DNA from: Bacteroidota bacterium
GTDB lineage: Bacteria; Bacteroidota; Bacteroidia; Chitinophagales; Chitinophagaceae
Direction of reading: 5' to 3'
DNA length: 64,000 nucleotides
Assembly (NCBI GenBank): GCA_016868895.1
Contig: VGFK01000001.1
Location: 211,006-275,005 of the forward strand
The notes under the pieces were generated by a model. That model saw nothing but the letters and a program-made list of their open reading frames with translations, ran no database searches and was not told the DNA's origin. This document shows positions 17,063 to 26,936 of the stretch, piece by piece. The first letter of the stretch is position 1. Every line of letters starts with the position of its first letter. The position numbers were made by a program, and so were the translations under genes.

Positions 17063-20000
17063 ATGAAAACTCAACTTTTTCGGGGATGGCTGATGACGGG
17101 AATCGTCGTTGGTTTTTGCGCTGCCTCTCATGCCCAAACCAGACCAGAAATCATGAAAAGAGAGCTGGATCGCATTGCTGTGGACCAGCGCATCAAAGAA
17201 ACTGAGAACTACGACCGGGCATTGATGCTGGCTGCTCAGAAGGGCTGGAAAACAACCATAACCAACGATAAAGGAAATGTTGCGCGATTGGTCGGCGTAG
17301 ACGAAAAAGGGTTTCCCATGTACGTGGAAACACAGAACAATATTGTAGCAGCTCAAACGATTGGCACAAACAGGCTTTGGACGGGAACATTCAATTTAAC
17401 CGGATCCAACCCATTGTTGACCAACAAAATGGCCATGTGGGATGGAGGCAGGATCAATGCTTCACACGTAGAATACATTGGAAGAACTACGCAACGGGAC
17501 AACCCTTCAGCCAGCAGTCCCGATGGCCATGCTACACACGTAGCCGGCACGCTGATCGCATCAGGAGTCAATCCCAATGCAAAAGGAATGGCCAATGGAC
17601 TGAAAGGAATGTTGGTCTATGATTTCAACAATCACATCAGTGAGATCTCCAATGAAGCCGCCAACTTGCTTGTTTCAAACCATTCATATGGTTCCATTTC
17701 AGGATGGCGATTCAACAGTGGACAAAGCAGATGGGAATTCTGGGGAGCAGTCGGACAAAATGAAGACTGGAAATTTGGAGCCTATTCATCTGAAACGCAG
17801 ATGTGGGATTCCATTGCATGGCTTTCACCCAACTACCTTATTGTAAAGTCAGCCGGAAACAATAGAAATGAATCCGGACCGGCTGTTGGTGCATCTTATT
17901 TCCGATTCGATGCAACGGGCCAAATGACGGATGCAGGTGGACGGCCATCGGATATCAGCAATCAAACAGGCTATGATCTGCTTCCCACCTATTCCAACGC
18001 CAAGAACACACTTACCATCGGAAACGTATTTCCGATTGCAGGCGGTTATACCAATTTCACCGATGTTGCACTCAGCAACAGCAGCAGTGTGGGTCCTACC
18101 GATGATGGCCGCATCAAACCGGATGTCGTTTCAAATGGCGTTGGACTGCTTTCGACGGGTGCTGACAACAATACTGCGTATTCCATTCTTTCTGGTACCT
18201 CTATGGCCGGGCCGGGCATTGCCGGATCTGCTCTTTTGCTTCAGGAATATTTCATGCGCCTGAATAGTGACCAACCTGCTTGGTCTTCTACCATCAAGGG
18301 GTTGATTATTCATACAACCGATCCTGCCGCAGCACTTCCGGGTCCCAATTACCAAACAGGCTGGGGATTGGCAAACTTTCACAGAGCTGCAACTGTCATG
18401 AGCAGTGGCGCATCAAAAGAAATCGTTCAGCGTAACTTAAAAAACGATTCCGTTTACACGATTACAGTCGTGGCCTCCGGCTCAGGCAACTTGAAAGCCA
18501 CGTTGTGCTGGACCGATCCTGCTGCAGAACCGGTTCAAAATGGAACACTGAATTCTAGAACGAAACGCCTCATCAATGATTTAGATCTTCGCATCAAAAG
18601 AGGGTCGCGCACCTATTTTCCGTGGAAGTTGGATTTTTCAAAACCTGCAGATGCTGCCACCAAAGGCGATAACGACATTGACAACGTAGAACAAATTGAA
18701 ATCGATTCCGTACTTCTGGGAGAAACGTATACCATAGAAGTACGGCACAAAGGAAAGCTTACCCGAGGCGACAGCACACAGCGTTATTCGCTTATCATTA
18801 CCGGTATTGGCGGTACAGCATTCGGCAGTTCTGCACCTGCTCAAGCTGAAGGCAGCTTCATTGATTCGCTTTCATTTGGAGGCATCAATAAAAAACAGTT
18901 GGATACCTGCAAAACCTACAGCGATAACCGCGTGCAGACCGCCAGCATAGAATCGGGAGGCAATGCTTCCTTGTATTTGAAAATGAAGAGTTGCGACCAA
19001 ACCAATGCGACGCGATTTGTGAAGGTGTTTGTCGACCTCAACCGCGACGGTGATTTTCTTGATGCAGGTGAACTGGTGGCCAGCAGCAGTGCGCTTTTAA
19101 ATGGAGAAACATATTCTCCTTCTGTAGCCTTTCCCAAAACATTGTCAATGGGGGATAAACACATCATGCGGATCATCGTCAGCGAAACGGCATCCGTTGA
19201 TAATATTCAACCCACTGGTTCATATACCCGTGGTGAAACGCAAGACTATACACTGCTTGTTGTTCGTGCATCAAACGACCTCAGCATTTCCAGTGTAGTC
19301 TATCCGCTGGATGGTGAGTGTGCAGATCCAAAACAATACGTTACTGTTTCTCTGAGGAATGCTGGAAGCAAGCAACAAAATAACATTCCATTGACCACTG
19401 ATGTATTGGAGAACAATGTAAAAATTGCCACGTTGACCGGTGTATTCAATGGAACATTGGCCTCAGGCGCAACCAGTCAGTATACCTTTCAAACGCCATT
19501 TGCCATGCAGGCTGGAAAGCAGTACACATTCAATACTCGTACAAATTTGATCAATGATCAGAATTCCGACAATGACCAAATCACTTCATTTGCCAGTTCA
19601 ACAGCAGCAGGGGGTGTACCCACTAACCTTCAGGCGCTTGTCTGCAACAACACGGCTGTGTTATTCAAGGGAAATGCGGGCATTACGGTTGACGATTATG
19701 TTAGCTGGTTCAGCAGTGACACAGCAAAAGTGCCCTTCCTGACTGTGGCGAGCAATAAAGTTGCCAACAGTACACTGATCACTTCTGACAAAAAATATTG
19801 GGCAGCAGCTAATGATTTAGTGGGCCCAGTGGGTCCGGCGGATAAGGCTGCGTACGCATCCGGAGGATACAATGAGTTCAACGGCAACTTTGTGCGATTC
19901 ACCAATAAAGTTCCCATTGTTATTGAGTCGGTAAAAATGTATATCGGCAATCCCGGAAAGGTTCGGATCATTTATGGTGACTTGGCCAGTGAAAATGGCA

Positions 20001-20869
20001 CAGGGGGATACAGCTATTACAATTATGATCAACGGGATTTCGTCGTCAGCAATACTCGTCCCACTGCAACCGCAGGATCCGTTACCGAAAATGACCCCAA
20101 TGATAAAGGAGCGGTATTCAATTTGAATTTTGGAGTGTTTACACCAGGCAACCATGTTTTGATTATGCAGGCAACGGAGGGAGCAACCATTTATAGAAAC
20201 AATAACATCGGCGCTTCTCCCTACCCTCAAAAGATTGGTGGCATCAATGATGCTTTCACGATAACGGGCAATAGTGTTGTTCCATCTTCTGCAGATCCTG
20301 CCACGTTCTGGTACTTCTTTTACGATATGAAAACAGAAGTTGCAGCGAATACCTGTCCTGGGCCGCGGACACCAGTCACTGCAATCAGTAATGTGATTCC
20401 GGTTGTAACAAAAGTGGGAGATAGCCTGGTGAGTTCCATTGCATCCGGTAACCAATGGCAAAAAGATGGGTTTGATATTCCAAATGCAAAAGGACAGTCA
20501 TACAAACCGACTGAACCCGGCAATTACCGTACAGTAATCGTAGATGCCCTGGGATGCGAGAGCGTTTCTCAAACCATCACGGTTACCGTAACAGCAGTGA
20601 TCAACATTGACCCTGTAGAAATCGGTTTCACAGCAGCCCCCAACCCGAACAACGGTACGTTCAATGTACGCTTTAGGGTAGACGGAAGGGATGATTTGGG
20701 TATTTCGGTACTCAATGCCACCGGAGCAGAAGTGTTCAGACAGCGTCAGAATAACTTCAGTGGTGAATACAATGGAACCATACGGCTGCAGCAACACAAA
20801 GCAGGCGTCTACCTCTTGCGCATCAATCACGGCATGAAACAATACCTGAGAAGGGTGATGGTTTTGTAA
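17063..20869 (+). CDS. Secreted subtilisin-like serine protease with type IX secretion tail
   Basis: A 1268-aa exported S8 protease. Signal peptide 1-24 (cut near SHAQ), prosegment to about 100, then the catalytic domain with D127 (in MWDGGR), H156 (in DGHATHVAGT), oxyanion N266 (SAGNN) and S380 (SGTSMAGPG). C-terminal to it come a beta-sandwich P-type region (about 470-600), a GEVED domain (about 640-740, VFVDLNRDGDFLDAGE), a CARDB-like region (about 745-835), an Ig-like segment (about 1105-1180) and a type A sorting domain of the type IX system (about 1190-1268, PNPNNGTFNV to the final YLRRVMVL). It should pass the outer membrane through the SprA translocon encoded at 53-60 kb. ATG 17063 is chosen over 17057 because it starts the signal peptide. 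Confidence 0.92.
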   Translation: MKTQLFRGWLMTGIVVGFCAASHAQTRPEIMKRELDRIAVDQRIKETENYDRALMLAAQKGWKTTITNDKGNVARLVGVDEKGFPMYVETQNNIVAAQTIGTNRLWTGTFNLTGSNPLLTNKMAMWDGGRINASHVEYIGRTTQRDNPSASSPDGHATHVAGTLIASGVNPNAKGMANGLKGMLVYDFNNHISEISNEAANLLVSNHSYGSISGWRFNSGQSRWEFWGAVGQNEDWKFGAYSSETQMWDSIAWLSPNYLIVKSAGNNRNESGPAVGASYFRFDATGQMTDAGGRPSDISNQTGYDLLPTYSNAKNTLTIGNVFPIAGGYTNFTDVALSNSSSVGPTDDGRIKPDVVSNGVGLLSTGADNNTAYSILSGTSMAGPGIAGSALLLQEYFMRLNSDQPAWSSTIKGLIIHTTDPAAALPGPNYQTGWGLANFHRAATVMSSGASKEIVQRNLKNDSVYTITVVASGSGNLKATLCWTDPAAEPVQNGTLNSRTKRLINDLDLRIKRGSRTYFPWKLDFSKPADAATKGDNDIDNVEQIEIDSVLLGETYTIEVRHKGKLTRGDSTQRYSLIITGIGGTAFGSSAPAQAEGSFIDSLSFGGINKKQLDTCKTYSDNRVQTASIESGGNASLYLKMKSCDQTNATRFVKVFVDLNRDGDFLDAGELVASSSALLNGETYSPSVAFPKTLSMGDKHIMRIIVSETASVDNIQPTGSYTRGETQDYTLLVVRASNDLSISSVVYPLDGECADPKQYVTVSLRNAGSKQQNNIPLTTDVLENNVKIATLTGVFNGTLASGATSQYTFQTPFAMQAGKQYTFNTRTNLINDQNSDNDQITSFASSTAAGGVPTNLQALVCNNTAVLFKGNAGITVDDYVSWFSSDTAKVPFLTVASNKVANSTLITSDKKYWAAANDLVGPVGPADKAAYASGGYNEFNGNFVRFTNKVPIVIESVKMYIGNPGKVRIIYGDLASENGTGGYSYYNYDQRDFVVSNTRPTATAGSVTENDPNDKGAVFNLNFGVFTPGNHVLIMQATEGATIYRNNNIGASPYPQKIGGINDAFTITGNSVVPSSADPATFWYFFYDMKTEVAANTCPGPRTPVTAISNVIPVVTKVGDSLVSSIASGNQWQKDGFDIPNAKGQSYKPTEPGNYRTVIVDALGCESVSQTITVTVTAVINIDPVEIGFTAAPNPNNGTFNVRFRVDGRDDLGISVLNATGAEVFRQRQNNFSGEYNGTIRLQQHKAGVYLLRINHGMKQYLRRVMVL

Positions 20870-20914
20870 GGAAAGACCATATAGAAGCTGAATAACAATG
20901 TAAATGCAATAGAG

Positions 20915-20922
20915 TATTTTTG
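20915..20922 (+). promoter_or_regulatory. -7 promoter box of the radical SAM gene
   Basis: TATTTTTG exactly matches TAnnTTTG and lies 11 nt before the TTG start at 20934, giving a very short leader. Confidence 0.55.
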
Positions 20923-20933
20923 GCTCTAAATCA

Positions 20934-23135
20934 TTGTTGTTGCCTTCTTCGATTTTACTCCTCACCCCACCCTTTACACAGTTGAATACCCCTTATCCGG
21001 CAACGGCTTACTTGAAGGGGTTTCTCAATACTAAAAAAATTTCAGCCGTACAGGCTGACCTGGGCATTGAGGTCATTCTTGAAGTTTTTTCGAAAAAGGG
21101 GCTTACTCATTTATTTCAAGAAATAGAAAGACAATCGCCATCGTTAGATGAAAACACTGGCAGAATCATAGCCTTGAAAGAGGATTACATCCGCACCATT
21201 GATGATGTCATCTTATTCCTTCAAGGAAAAAGAGATACACTGGCACATGCCATTTGTAGTCGGCATTTTCTACCAGAAGCCAATCGCTTTGCCTTATCTG
21301 ATGATTTGAAATGGGCCTTCGGCAACATGGGCATGCAGGATAAGGCCAAGTATCTAGCGACGATGTACCTGGAAGACTTAAGCGATTTGATCAAATCCAC
21401 AATCGACGAACATTTTGGATTCAGTCGCTATGCTGAAAAACTAGGAAGATCAGCCAACAGCTTCGATGAATTATATTCGGCCTTACAGCAACCACCTTCC
21501 TATCTCGATAGAATTTTACTTCAACTATTTGAAAATAAAATCACTGCCATTCAACCTTCACTGGTTGCCATGTCTGTTCCTTTTCCGGGCAACTTATTTA
21601 CTGCATTCAGGTGTGCACAATGGTTAAGACAAAACCGACCTGATATCAAAGTAGCCATGGGTGGCGGTTTTCCCAATACTGAATTGCGTTCATTATCAGA
21701 TACTAGAGTATTTGAATTTTTCGACTTCATCACCCTAGATGATGGTGAAGCACCGATGGAAATGCTGTGGGAACACATCCAGGGCAGAAAAGAAAAACAG
21801 GAACTAAAAAGAACTTTCACCTTAGATAATAATGCAGTTGTTTATATCAACAATGCGAATTGCAAAGATTATAAACAAGGACAAGTCGGCACACCAGATT
21901 ATAGCGATCTCCTACTTGATCAATATATTTCTGTAATTGAAGTTGCGAACCCCATGCACAGTTTATGGAGTGATGGGCGTTGGAACAAGCTCACTATGGC
22001 ACATGGGTGCTATTGGGGCAAATGCACTTTTTGCGATATTACTTTAGATTATATCAAAAACTATGAGCCCATTGCAGCATCGGTTTTGGTGGATCGAATG
22101 GAGGAGATGATTGCACAAACCGGTCAAAACGGATTTCATTTTGTGGATGAGGCTGCTCCACCCTCTTTGATGAAATCATTGGCCATTGAGATTATCAAAA
22201 GAAAATTGGTAGTGAGCTGGTGGACGAACGTACGATTTGAAAAAAGCTTTACTCCAGATCTTTGTATTTTATTGAAATCATCAGGCTGCATTGCAGTCAG
22301 CGGTGGCCTGGAAGTCGCCTCCGACAGGCTATTGGCGTTGATTGATAAAGGAATTACTGTTGAGCAAGTAGCAAAGGTTTGTCGCAATTTTACTGCATCA
22401 GGCATCATGGTACATGCGTATTTGATGTATGGATTTCCCACACAGACCGAACAGGAGACGATTGATTCATTGGAGATGGTAAGGCAGTTGTTTGAGACGG
22501 GTGTATTGCAATCAGCGTTCTGGCATTTGTTTACCATGACAGCACATAGTCCCGTTGGTCTTGACCCCGAAAAATACAAAGTAAAAAAGCGTAGTGACGC
22601 AGTAGGCAGTTTTGCCAACAATGACATCGAGCACACCGATCCGACTGGAGCAGATCATGAAAGTTTTGGATACGGTTTAAAAAAAGCCCTTTTCAACTAT
22701 ATGCATGGTTTGTGCTTGGATCATCCTTTACAAAAATGGTTTGAGTTTAAAGTCCCCAAACCCTCTGTAGCCAATGATGTCATCAAACGTGTAGTAGAAG
22801 AAGCAGAGTTAAATGCAGCTCCGCACAATAAAGTAATCTGGTTGGGCAGGCAGCCAAAAACTGAAATTATTCAGAAGTCGAAAAAAGGTGCTAAATGGGA
22901 AACCATGGCGTTGAAATTTCAAACGCTACAAGGTACTTTTACGATACAAGTCGATCCACAAAAAGGCGAATGGCTATTTCAACTATTGTCAAAAATTTAC
23001 ATCCACAACAACACACAACTGACACTTCATCAAGTCAAGCAAGATTATGAAGCAGCAGGGCAAGAGGACTTTGAATTGTTCTGGGACAACAAACCCTTGA
23101 ACACCATGCGCAAAGCAGGACTTTTAGTAGTATAA
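20934..23135 (+). CDS. B12-binding-type radical SAM protein
   Basis: A 733-aa enzyme of the class with an N-terminal cobalamin-binding-like Rossmann domain (about 1-300; opening ILLLTPPFTQLNTPYPA, then MGGGFPNTELR and a DDGEAPMEML stretch) and a radical SAM barrel (about 350-600). The iron-sulfur ligands are C359, C364 and C367 in GCYWGKCTFC, a C-x4-C-x2-C spacing used by this subgroup. No canonical DxHxxG B12 motif was found in the N-domain, so cobalamin binding is unproven. The C-terminal 130 residues are an uncharacterised extension. There is no in-frame ATG near the start; TTG 20934 follows an 11-nt leader. AT-richer than its neighbours, and 15 nt upstream of a small oxidoreductase gene. 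The reaction is unknown. Confidence 0.85.
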   Translation: MLLPSSILLLTPPFTQLNTPYPATAYLKGFLNTKKISAVQADLGIEVILEVFSKKGLTHLFQEIERQSPSLDENTGRIIALKEDYIRTIDDVILFLQGKRDTLAHAICSRHFLPEANRFALSDDLKWAFGNMGMQDKAKYLATMYLEDLSDLIKSTIDEHFGFSRYAEKLGRSANSFDELYSALQQPPSYLDRILLQLFENKITAIQPSLVAMSVPFPGNLFTAFRCAQWLRQNRPDIKVAMGGGFPNTELRSLSDTRVFEFFDFITLDDGEAPMEMLWEHIQGRKEKQELKRTFTLDNNAVVYINNANCKDYKQGQVGTPDYSDLLLDQYISVIEVANPMHSLWSDGRWNKLTMAHGCYWGKCTFCDITLDYIKNYEPIAASVLVDRMEEMIAQTGQNGFHFVDEAAPPSLMKSLAIEIIKRKLVVSWWTNVRFEKSFTPDLCILLKSSGCIAVSGGLEVASDRLLALIDKGITVEQVAKVCRNFTASGIMVHAYLMYGFPTQTEQETIDSLEMVRQLFETGVLQSAFWHLFTMTAHSPVGLDPEKYKVKKRSDAVGSFANNDIEHTDPTGADHESFGYGLKKALFNYMHGLCLDHPLQKWFEFKVPKPSVANDVIKRVVEEAELNAAPHNKVIWLGRQPKTEIIQKSKKGAKWETMALKFQTLQGTFTIQVDPQKGEWLFQLLSKIYIHNNTQLTLHQVKQDYEAAGQEDFELFWDNKPLNTMRKAGLLVV

Positions 23136-23150
23136 ACAAAAATATTTTTC

Positions 23151-23792
23151 ATGTCAAATTTTGCAATTGTAGGAGCCAGCGGTTTAATTGGAAGTTGTCT
23201 TGTCGACGAACTACTTCAAACCACAACAAGCAAAATAACCTTAATCACCAGGCGTCCTTTAGGATTACATAACTCACGTATTCATGAGTTAATTGTTGAT
23301 TTTTCTAACCAAGCAGCATTGAATAAAGCAGTAAAAGGAATAGATGCTGTGTTTATTGCCATTGGCACCACACAAAAAAAGATGAAAGGCGATTTGTCGG
23401 CTTATCGAAAAATAGATTACGAGATACCCATGGCAATCGCTCAGTCATGCGCAACAAATAATATCCCAAAACTTTTACTGGTTTCATCCATAGGCGCCAA
23501 TAGCTCAAGTTCTAATTTTTATTTACGCCTTAAAGGCGAAGTGGAAGATGCCATAGAAAGAATGGCTATCCCGTATGTTGGCATATTTCAGCCATCCTTA
23601 TTACTCGGCAATAGAAAAGAATTTAGACTTGGTGAAAGGATCAGTCAATTCCTCATGCCCTTATTTTCATTTGTCATACCACCAATGTATAAACCCATTG
23701 CTGCCAAAAGTGTTGCAAAGGCAATGATACGCGAGGCAATTAGCACTCAAGTCGGGGTAAAACGGTATACGTATACTGTTATGGTTCATTAA
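23151..23792 (+). CDS. NAD(P)-binding atypical short-chain oxidoreductase (TIP30/HTATIP2-like)
   Basis: A 213-aa Rossmann protein with the dinucleotide motif GASGLIGS at 8-15, a basic ITRRP turn that favours NADPH, and LLVSSIGANSSSSNFYLRLKGE, which puts the YxxxK-like pair (Y and K five residues apart) in the place used by atypical SDRs. Length and pattern fit the HTATIP2/TIP30 branch of NAD(P)H-binding proteins. It follows the radical SAM gene after 15 nt and shares its low GC, so the two are likely co-transcribed and functionally linked (inference). The substrate is unknown. Confidence 0.85.
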   Translation: MSNFAIVGASGLIGSCLVDELLQTTTSKITLITRRPLGLHNSRIHELIVDFSNQAALNKAVKGIDAVFIAIGTTQKKMKGDLSAYRKIDYEIPMAIAQSCATNNIPKLLLVSSIGANSSSSNFYLRLKGEVEDAIERMAIPYVGIFQPSLLLGNRKEFRLGERISQFLMPLFSFVIPPMYKPIAAKSVAKAMIREAISTQVGVKRYTYTVMVH

Positions 23793-23844
23793 TTGGTTGA
23801 ATACCGAGAAAGATTTTATCCAAGCGCATTTCAATGAAATAAAA

Positions 23845-23870
23845 AATCCCCGGCAAGGTTGCCAGGGATT
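23845..23870 (-). terminator. Terminator of tRNA-Glu
   Basis: On the minus strand, directly 3' of the tRNA, AATCCCTGGCAA pairs with TTGCCGGGGATT (one G-T wobble) and is followed by a run of T. It also faces the end of the plus-strand oxidoreductase gene and could stop that transcript. Confidence 0.8.
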
Positions 23871-23872
23871 AG

Positions 23873-23944
23873 TAGCCCGTAGGGGAATCGAACCCCTCAT
23901 TCCTCCGTGAAAGGGAGGCGTCTTAACCGATTGACCAACGGGCC
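23873..23944 (-). tRNA. tRNA-Glu (anticodon UUC)
   Basis: A 72-nt cloverleaf on the minus strand. Acceptor stem GGCCCGT pairs with ACGGGCT (G-U at the first pair), D stem GTC/GAC, anticodon stem CCTCC/GGAGG with loop CTTTCAC giving anticodon TTC, and T arm AGGGG-TTCGATT-CCCCT. The discriminator is A. CCA is not encoded (CT follows). It lies between the oxidoreductase gene and the divergent gap gene and has its own terminator. Confidence 0.95.
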
Positions 23945-24007
23945 TCGCGGACAAGGCCGCAAAGATAAGTTCTTGGGGATTTATGGCAAAAAAAATCGAA
24001 TAGTTAG

Positions 24008-24015
24008 TACCTTTG
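24008..24015 (+). promoter_or_regulatory. gapA: -7 promoter box of gap-pgk
   Basis: TACCTTTG exactly matches TAnnTTTG, 32 nt upstream of the gap ATG at 24048. It is just past the tRNA-Glu 5' end, which is divergent. Confidence 0.6.
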
Positions 24016-24047
24016 CACGACTTAAAAAAGACGCAAAAGCAATCGAT

Positions 24048-25058
24048 ATGAGCACAGTTAAAGTAGCCATCAATGGGTTCGGCCGGATCGGTCGACTGGT
24101 TTACCGTCAGATCTTCAATATGGAAGGCATCGATATTGTCGCCATCAACGACCTGACCAGTCCCAAAGTCCTGGCCCACCTCCTCAAATACGATACCGCC
24201 CAGGGCCGGTTTGAACAGGATGTTACTGCAACCGATAGTTCCATCATTGTCAACGGACATGAAGTAAAAATATATGCACAGAAAGATCCTGCTCAGATTC
24301 CATGGGGATCGCATCAGGTCGACGTAGTACTGGAATGCACCGGCTTTTTCACCGACAAAGACAAAGCTGCCGCTCACCTGACAGCAGGTGCTAAAAAAGT
24401 GGTGATCTCTGCCCCGGCTACTGGAGACCTGAAAACAATCGTTTTCAATACCAACCATGAAATCCTGGATGGCAGCGAAACCATCATCAGCTGCGCTTCC
24501 TGCACCACCAACTGCCTGGCACCCATGGCCAAAGTACTCGAGGAACAATTTGGCATCGTAGCCGGTCTCATGACCACCGTGCATGCCTATACCAACGATC
24601 AAAACACACAAGACGCTCCTCACCCGAAAGGCGACCTCCGCCGGGCAAGAGCCGCCGCTCAGAATATTGTCCCCAACAGCACAGGCGCTGCAAAAGCAAT
24701 TGGGTTGGTCCTCCCTTCTCTGAAAGGAAAACTTGACGGCACCGCACAACGCGTGCCCACCCTTACCGGCTCGCTCACCGAACTGACCGTTGTACTGGCT
24801 AAAAAAACTACGGCCGATGAGATCAATGCAGCCATGAAAGCCGCTGCCAACGAGAGCTATGGCTACACCGAAGATGAAATTGTTTCCGGTGACGTGATCG
24901 GCATCCACTACGGTTCTTTGTTCGACGCCACTCAAACCAAAGTACAAACCGTAGGCGATCAACAACTGGTTCGAACCGTAAGCTGGTACGATAACGAAAT
25001 GAGCTACGTGAGCCAACTGGTGCGCACTGTTCACTACTTTGCTAAACTGATAAAATAG
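24048..25058 (+). CDS. gapA: Glyceraldehyde-3-phosphate dehydrogenase, type I
   Basis: This enzyme converts glyceraldehyde-3-phosphate to 1,3-bisphosphoglycerate with NAD in glycolysis. The 336-aa product begins [14 protein letters not shown], has D35 (NAD-selective) in AINDLT, and the catalytic C152 in [12 protein letters not shown]. The downstream [28 protein letters not shown] block is the phosphate-binding region, and WYDNEMSY lies near the end. ATG 24048 is set by homology; the frame stays open to 23907 but that would run through the tRNA gene. Its TAG stop shares one base with the GTG start of pgk, so the two are translationally coupled. Confidence 0.97.
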   Translation: MSTVKVAINGFGRIGRLVYRQIFNMEGIDIVAINDLTSPKVLAHLLKYDTAQGRFEQDVTATDSSIIVNGHEVKIYAQKDPAQIPWGSHQVDVVLECTGFFTDKDKAAAHLTAGAKKVVISAPATGDLKTIVFNTNHEILDGSETIISCASCTTNCLAPMAKVLEEQFGIVAGLMTTVHAYTNDQNTQDAPHPKGDLRRARAAAQNIVPNSTGAAKAIGLVLPSLKGKLDGTAQRVPTLTGSLTELTVVLAKKTTADEINAAMKAAANESYGYTEDEIVSGDVIGIHYGSLFDATQTKVQTVGDQQLVRTVSWYDNEMSYVSQLVRTVHYFAKLIK

Positions 25059-26257
25059 TGAGCCGCTTCAGTTCATTCAATTTTGAAGGAAAGAAAGCAG
25101 TGGTGCGGGTGGACTTCAACGTGCCACTCAACGAATCGCTCCAGATTACCGACGATACCCGTATGCGTGCGGCTATGCCGACCATCCACAAAATTCTCAA
25201 CGACGGAGGTGCAGTGATTTTAATGAGCCATCTGGGTCGACCCAAAGATGGCCCAACAAATAAATACTCCCTCATTCACCTTCTCCCCCATTTACAAGAT
25301 CTGACTGGCTCCCAACACACGGTCCACTTTGCAACCGATTGCATCGGTGAACCAGCAACAACAGCCGCTACTGCATTAAAAATGGGCGATGTCCTGCTGT
25401 TGGAAAATCTTCGTTTCCATAAACAAGAGGAAAAAGGTGATCCTGAATTTGCACAACAGCTGGCATCGCTGGGTGATGTATATGTCAATGACGCGTTTGG
25501 CACAGCCCACCGGGCACACGCATCGACCGCCGTAATGGCCGATTGTTTCTCTCCAGAAAACAAGTTCTTCGGTTTGCTGATGGAAAGTGAAGTGAGCAGC
25601 GCTGAAAAAGTACTGCACCAATCCCAACCACCTTTTACAGCCATCATCGGGGGAGCAAAAGTTTCCGACAAAATCCTCATCATAGAAAATCTGCTGGAGA
25701 AGGCGACCGATATCATCATTGGTGGCGGTATGGCCTACACCTTCTGGAAAGCACAAGGTAAACTCATCGGCAATTCGCTCTGTGAGGACGACCGACTTGC
25801 ACTGGCCCTTGATCTGCTGGGAAAAGCAAAAGCCAAAGGAGTGAACATCCATTTGCCAATGGACAGCACCATCGCCGACAAGTTTGCAGCGGATGCTACC
25901 ACTACCAATTGCGAAAGCTTTGCAATCCCCTCCGGATGGATGGGCTTGGACATCGGCATCAAGGCACGAGCAGATTTCAGGCACGTGATCCTGCGCAGCA
26001 AAACCATCCTGTGGAACGGTCCCATGGGCGTTTTTGAAATGGAAAAATTTCAAGCCGGTACACGGACCATAGCAGAAGCGGTTGCAGAAGCAACCGCAAA
26101 AGGCGCTTTCTCCCTGGTGGGTGGAGGCGACAGCGTAGCCGCTGTGAATCAATTCGGATTTTCCGAAAAAGTCAGCTACGTATCCACTGGCGGAGGCGCC
26201 ATGCTGGAATATTTCGAGGGAAAAACCCTTCCGGGCATCGCTGCCATCGCCCAATAA
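25058..26257 (+). CDS. pgk: Phosphoglycerate kinase
   Basis: Phosphoglycerate kinase moves a phosphate from 1,3-bisphosphoglycerate to ADP in the next glycolytic step after GAPDH. The 399-aa protein has the substrate-binding [10 protein letters not shown] near residue 12-21, LMSHLGRPK near 50-58, the hinge MGVFEMEKF, and the glycine-rich nucleotide site [10 protein letters not shown] near 350. Length is normal. It starts at GTG 25058, sharing one base with the gap stop codon (TAGTG). It is the last gene of the gap-pgk operon; no clear terminator follows before lemA. Confidence 0.97.
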   Translation: MSRFSSFNFEGKKAVVRVDFNVPLNESLQITDDTRMRAAMPTIHKILNDGGAVILMSHLGRPKDGPTNKYSLIHLLPHLQDLTGSQHTVHFATDCIGEPATTAATALKMGDVLLLENLRFHKQEEKGDPEFAQQLASLGDVYVNDAFGTAHRAHASTAVMADCFSPENKFFGLLMESEVSSAEKVLHQSQPPFTAIIGGAKVSDKILIIENLLEKATDIIIGGGMAYTFWKAQGKLIGNSLCEDDRLALALDLLGKAKAKGVNIHLPMDSTIADKFAADATTTNCESFAIPSGWMGLDIGIKARADFRHVILRSKTILWNGPMGVFEMEKFQAGTRTIAEAVAEATAKGAFSLVGGGDSVAAVNQFGFSEKVSYVSTGGGAMLEYFEGKTLPGIAAIAQ

Positions 26258-26336
26258 CCGCTCATCCCATTTTAGGGCATTTTATGAAATCCTTGTATTT
26301 CAGCATCCTATATTTACATCCTAATTATTCAAGAAC

Positions 26337-26933
26337 ATGAGCACACGTAACATTGTACTGCTATCCATTCTCGCTTTGATCCTCCTGCTGGGAGGCTGCG
26401 GATGCAGCGGCTACAACAACCTGGTACAGAAAGACCAGAATGTAAAATCAAAATGGGCCAACGTTGAAAGCGATTACCAACGGAGAACAGATCTCATTCC
26501 CAATTTGGTGAACACCGTCAAAGGCGCCGCCAATTTTGAGCAAGAGACCATCACACAGGTAATTGAAGCCCGTGCAAAAGCCACACAGACTACGGTCAAC
26601 GCAGCCGACTTGTCTCCAGAAAAAATCGCTCAATTTCAAAAAGCACAGGGCGAACTCAGCGGCGCGATCGGTCGGCTCCTGGTCAGCGTAGAACGCTACC
26701 CCGAACTCAAAGCCACAGAAGCGTTTCGTGACCTCCAAGCACAACTGGAAGGAACGGAAAATCGCATCAAAGTGTCCCGTAATGATTTCAACGGATCTGT
26801 TCAGGATTACAATACCAGCGTCAAGAAATTTCCCATGGTGCTGTTCGCTGGACTGTTTGGATTCAGCGAAAAAGGATACTTCACTGCTGAAGCAGGTGCA
26901 GAAAAAGCTCCAACCGTTGATTTCAATAAATAA
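26337..26933 (+). CDS. LemA family membrane-anchored protein
   Basis: A 198-aa protein with an N-terminal hydrophobic anchor (about 6-24; the cysteines in GGCGCSGYN could also be a lipobox) and a long helical domain carrying the LemA marks YNNLVQKDQNVKSKWANVESDYQRRTDLIPNLV-type heptads (positions about 26-60) and TEAFRDLQAQLEGTENRI near 135. LemA proteins have an N-out topology with helices in the periplasm; their role is unresolved. It is first in a lemA-TPM-TPM operon (gap of 3 nt to the next gene), an arrangement common in Bacteroidota. A TATATTTA element at 26309-26316 is a possible -7 box. Confidence 0.9.
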   Translation: MSTRNIVLLSILALILLLGGCGCSGYNNLVQKDQNVKSKWANVESDYQRRTDLIPNLVNTVKGAANFEQETITQVIEARAKATQTTVNAADLSPEKIAQFQKAQGELSGAIGRLLVSVERYPELKATEAFRDLQAQLEGTENRIKVSRNDFNGSVQDYNTSVKKFPMVLFAGLFGFSEKGYFTAEAGAEKAPTVDFNK

Positions 26934-26936
26934 CGC

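Noticed and set aside
20870-23872. Integrative island using the tRNA-Glu 3' end as att site
   Set aside because: I compared the tRNA 3' end (AGTAGCCCGTAGGGG on the plus strand) with the far side near 20870-20933 and saw no matching direct repeat, and there is no integrase. The low GC alone is kept as a weaker finding.
23907-24047. Extended start for gap upstream of 24048
   Set aside because: The upstream frame runs through the tRNA-Glu gene and its promoter; the conserved N-terminus starts at 24048.
23667-25034. A 455-aa minus-strand frame covering gap
   Set aside because: It crosses the tRNA-Glu gene and lies antisense to gap; no homology marks and skewed composition.
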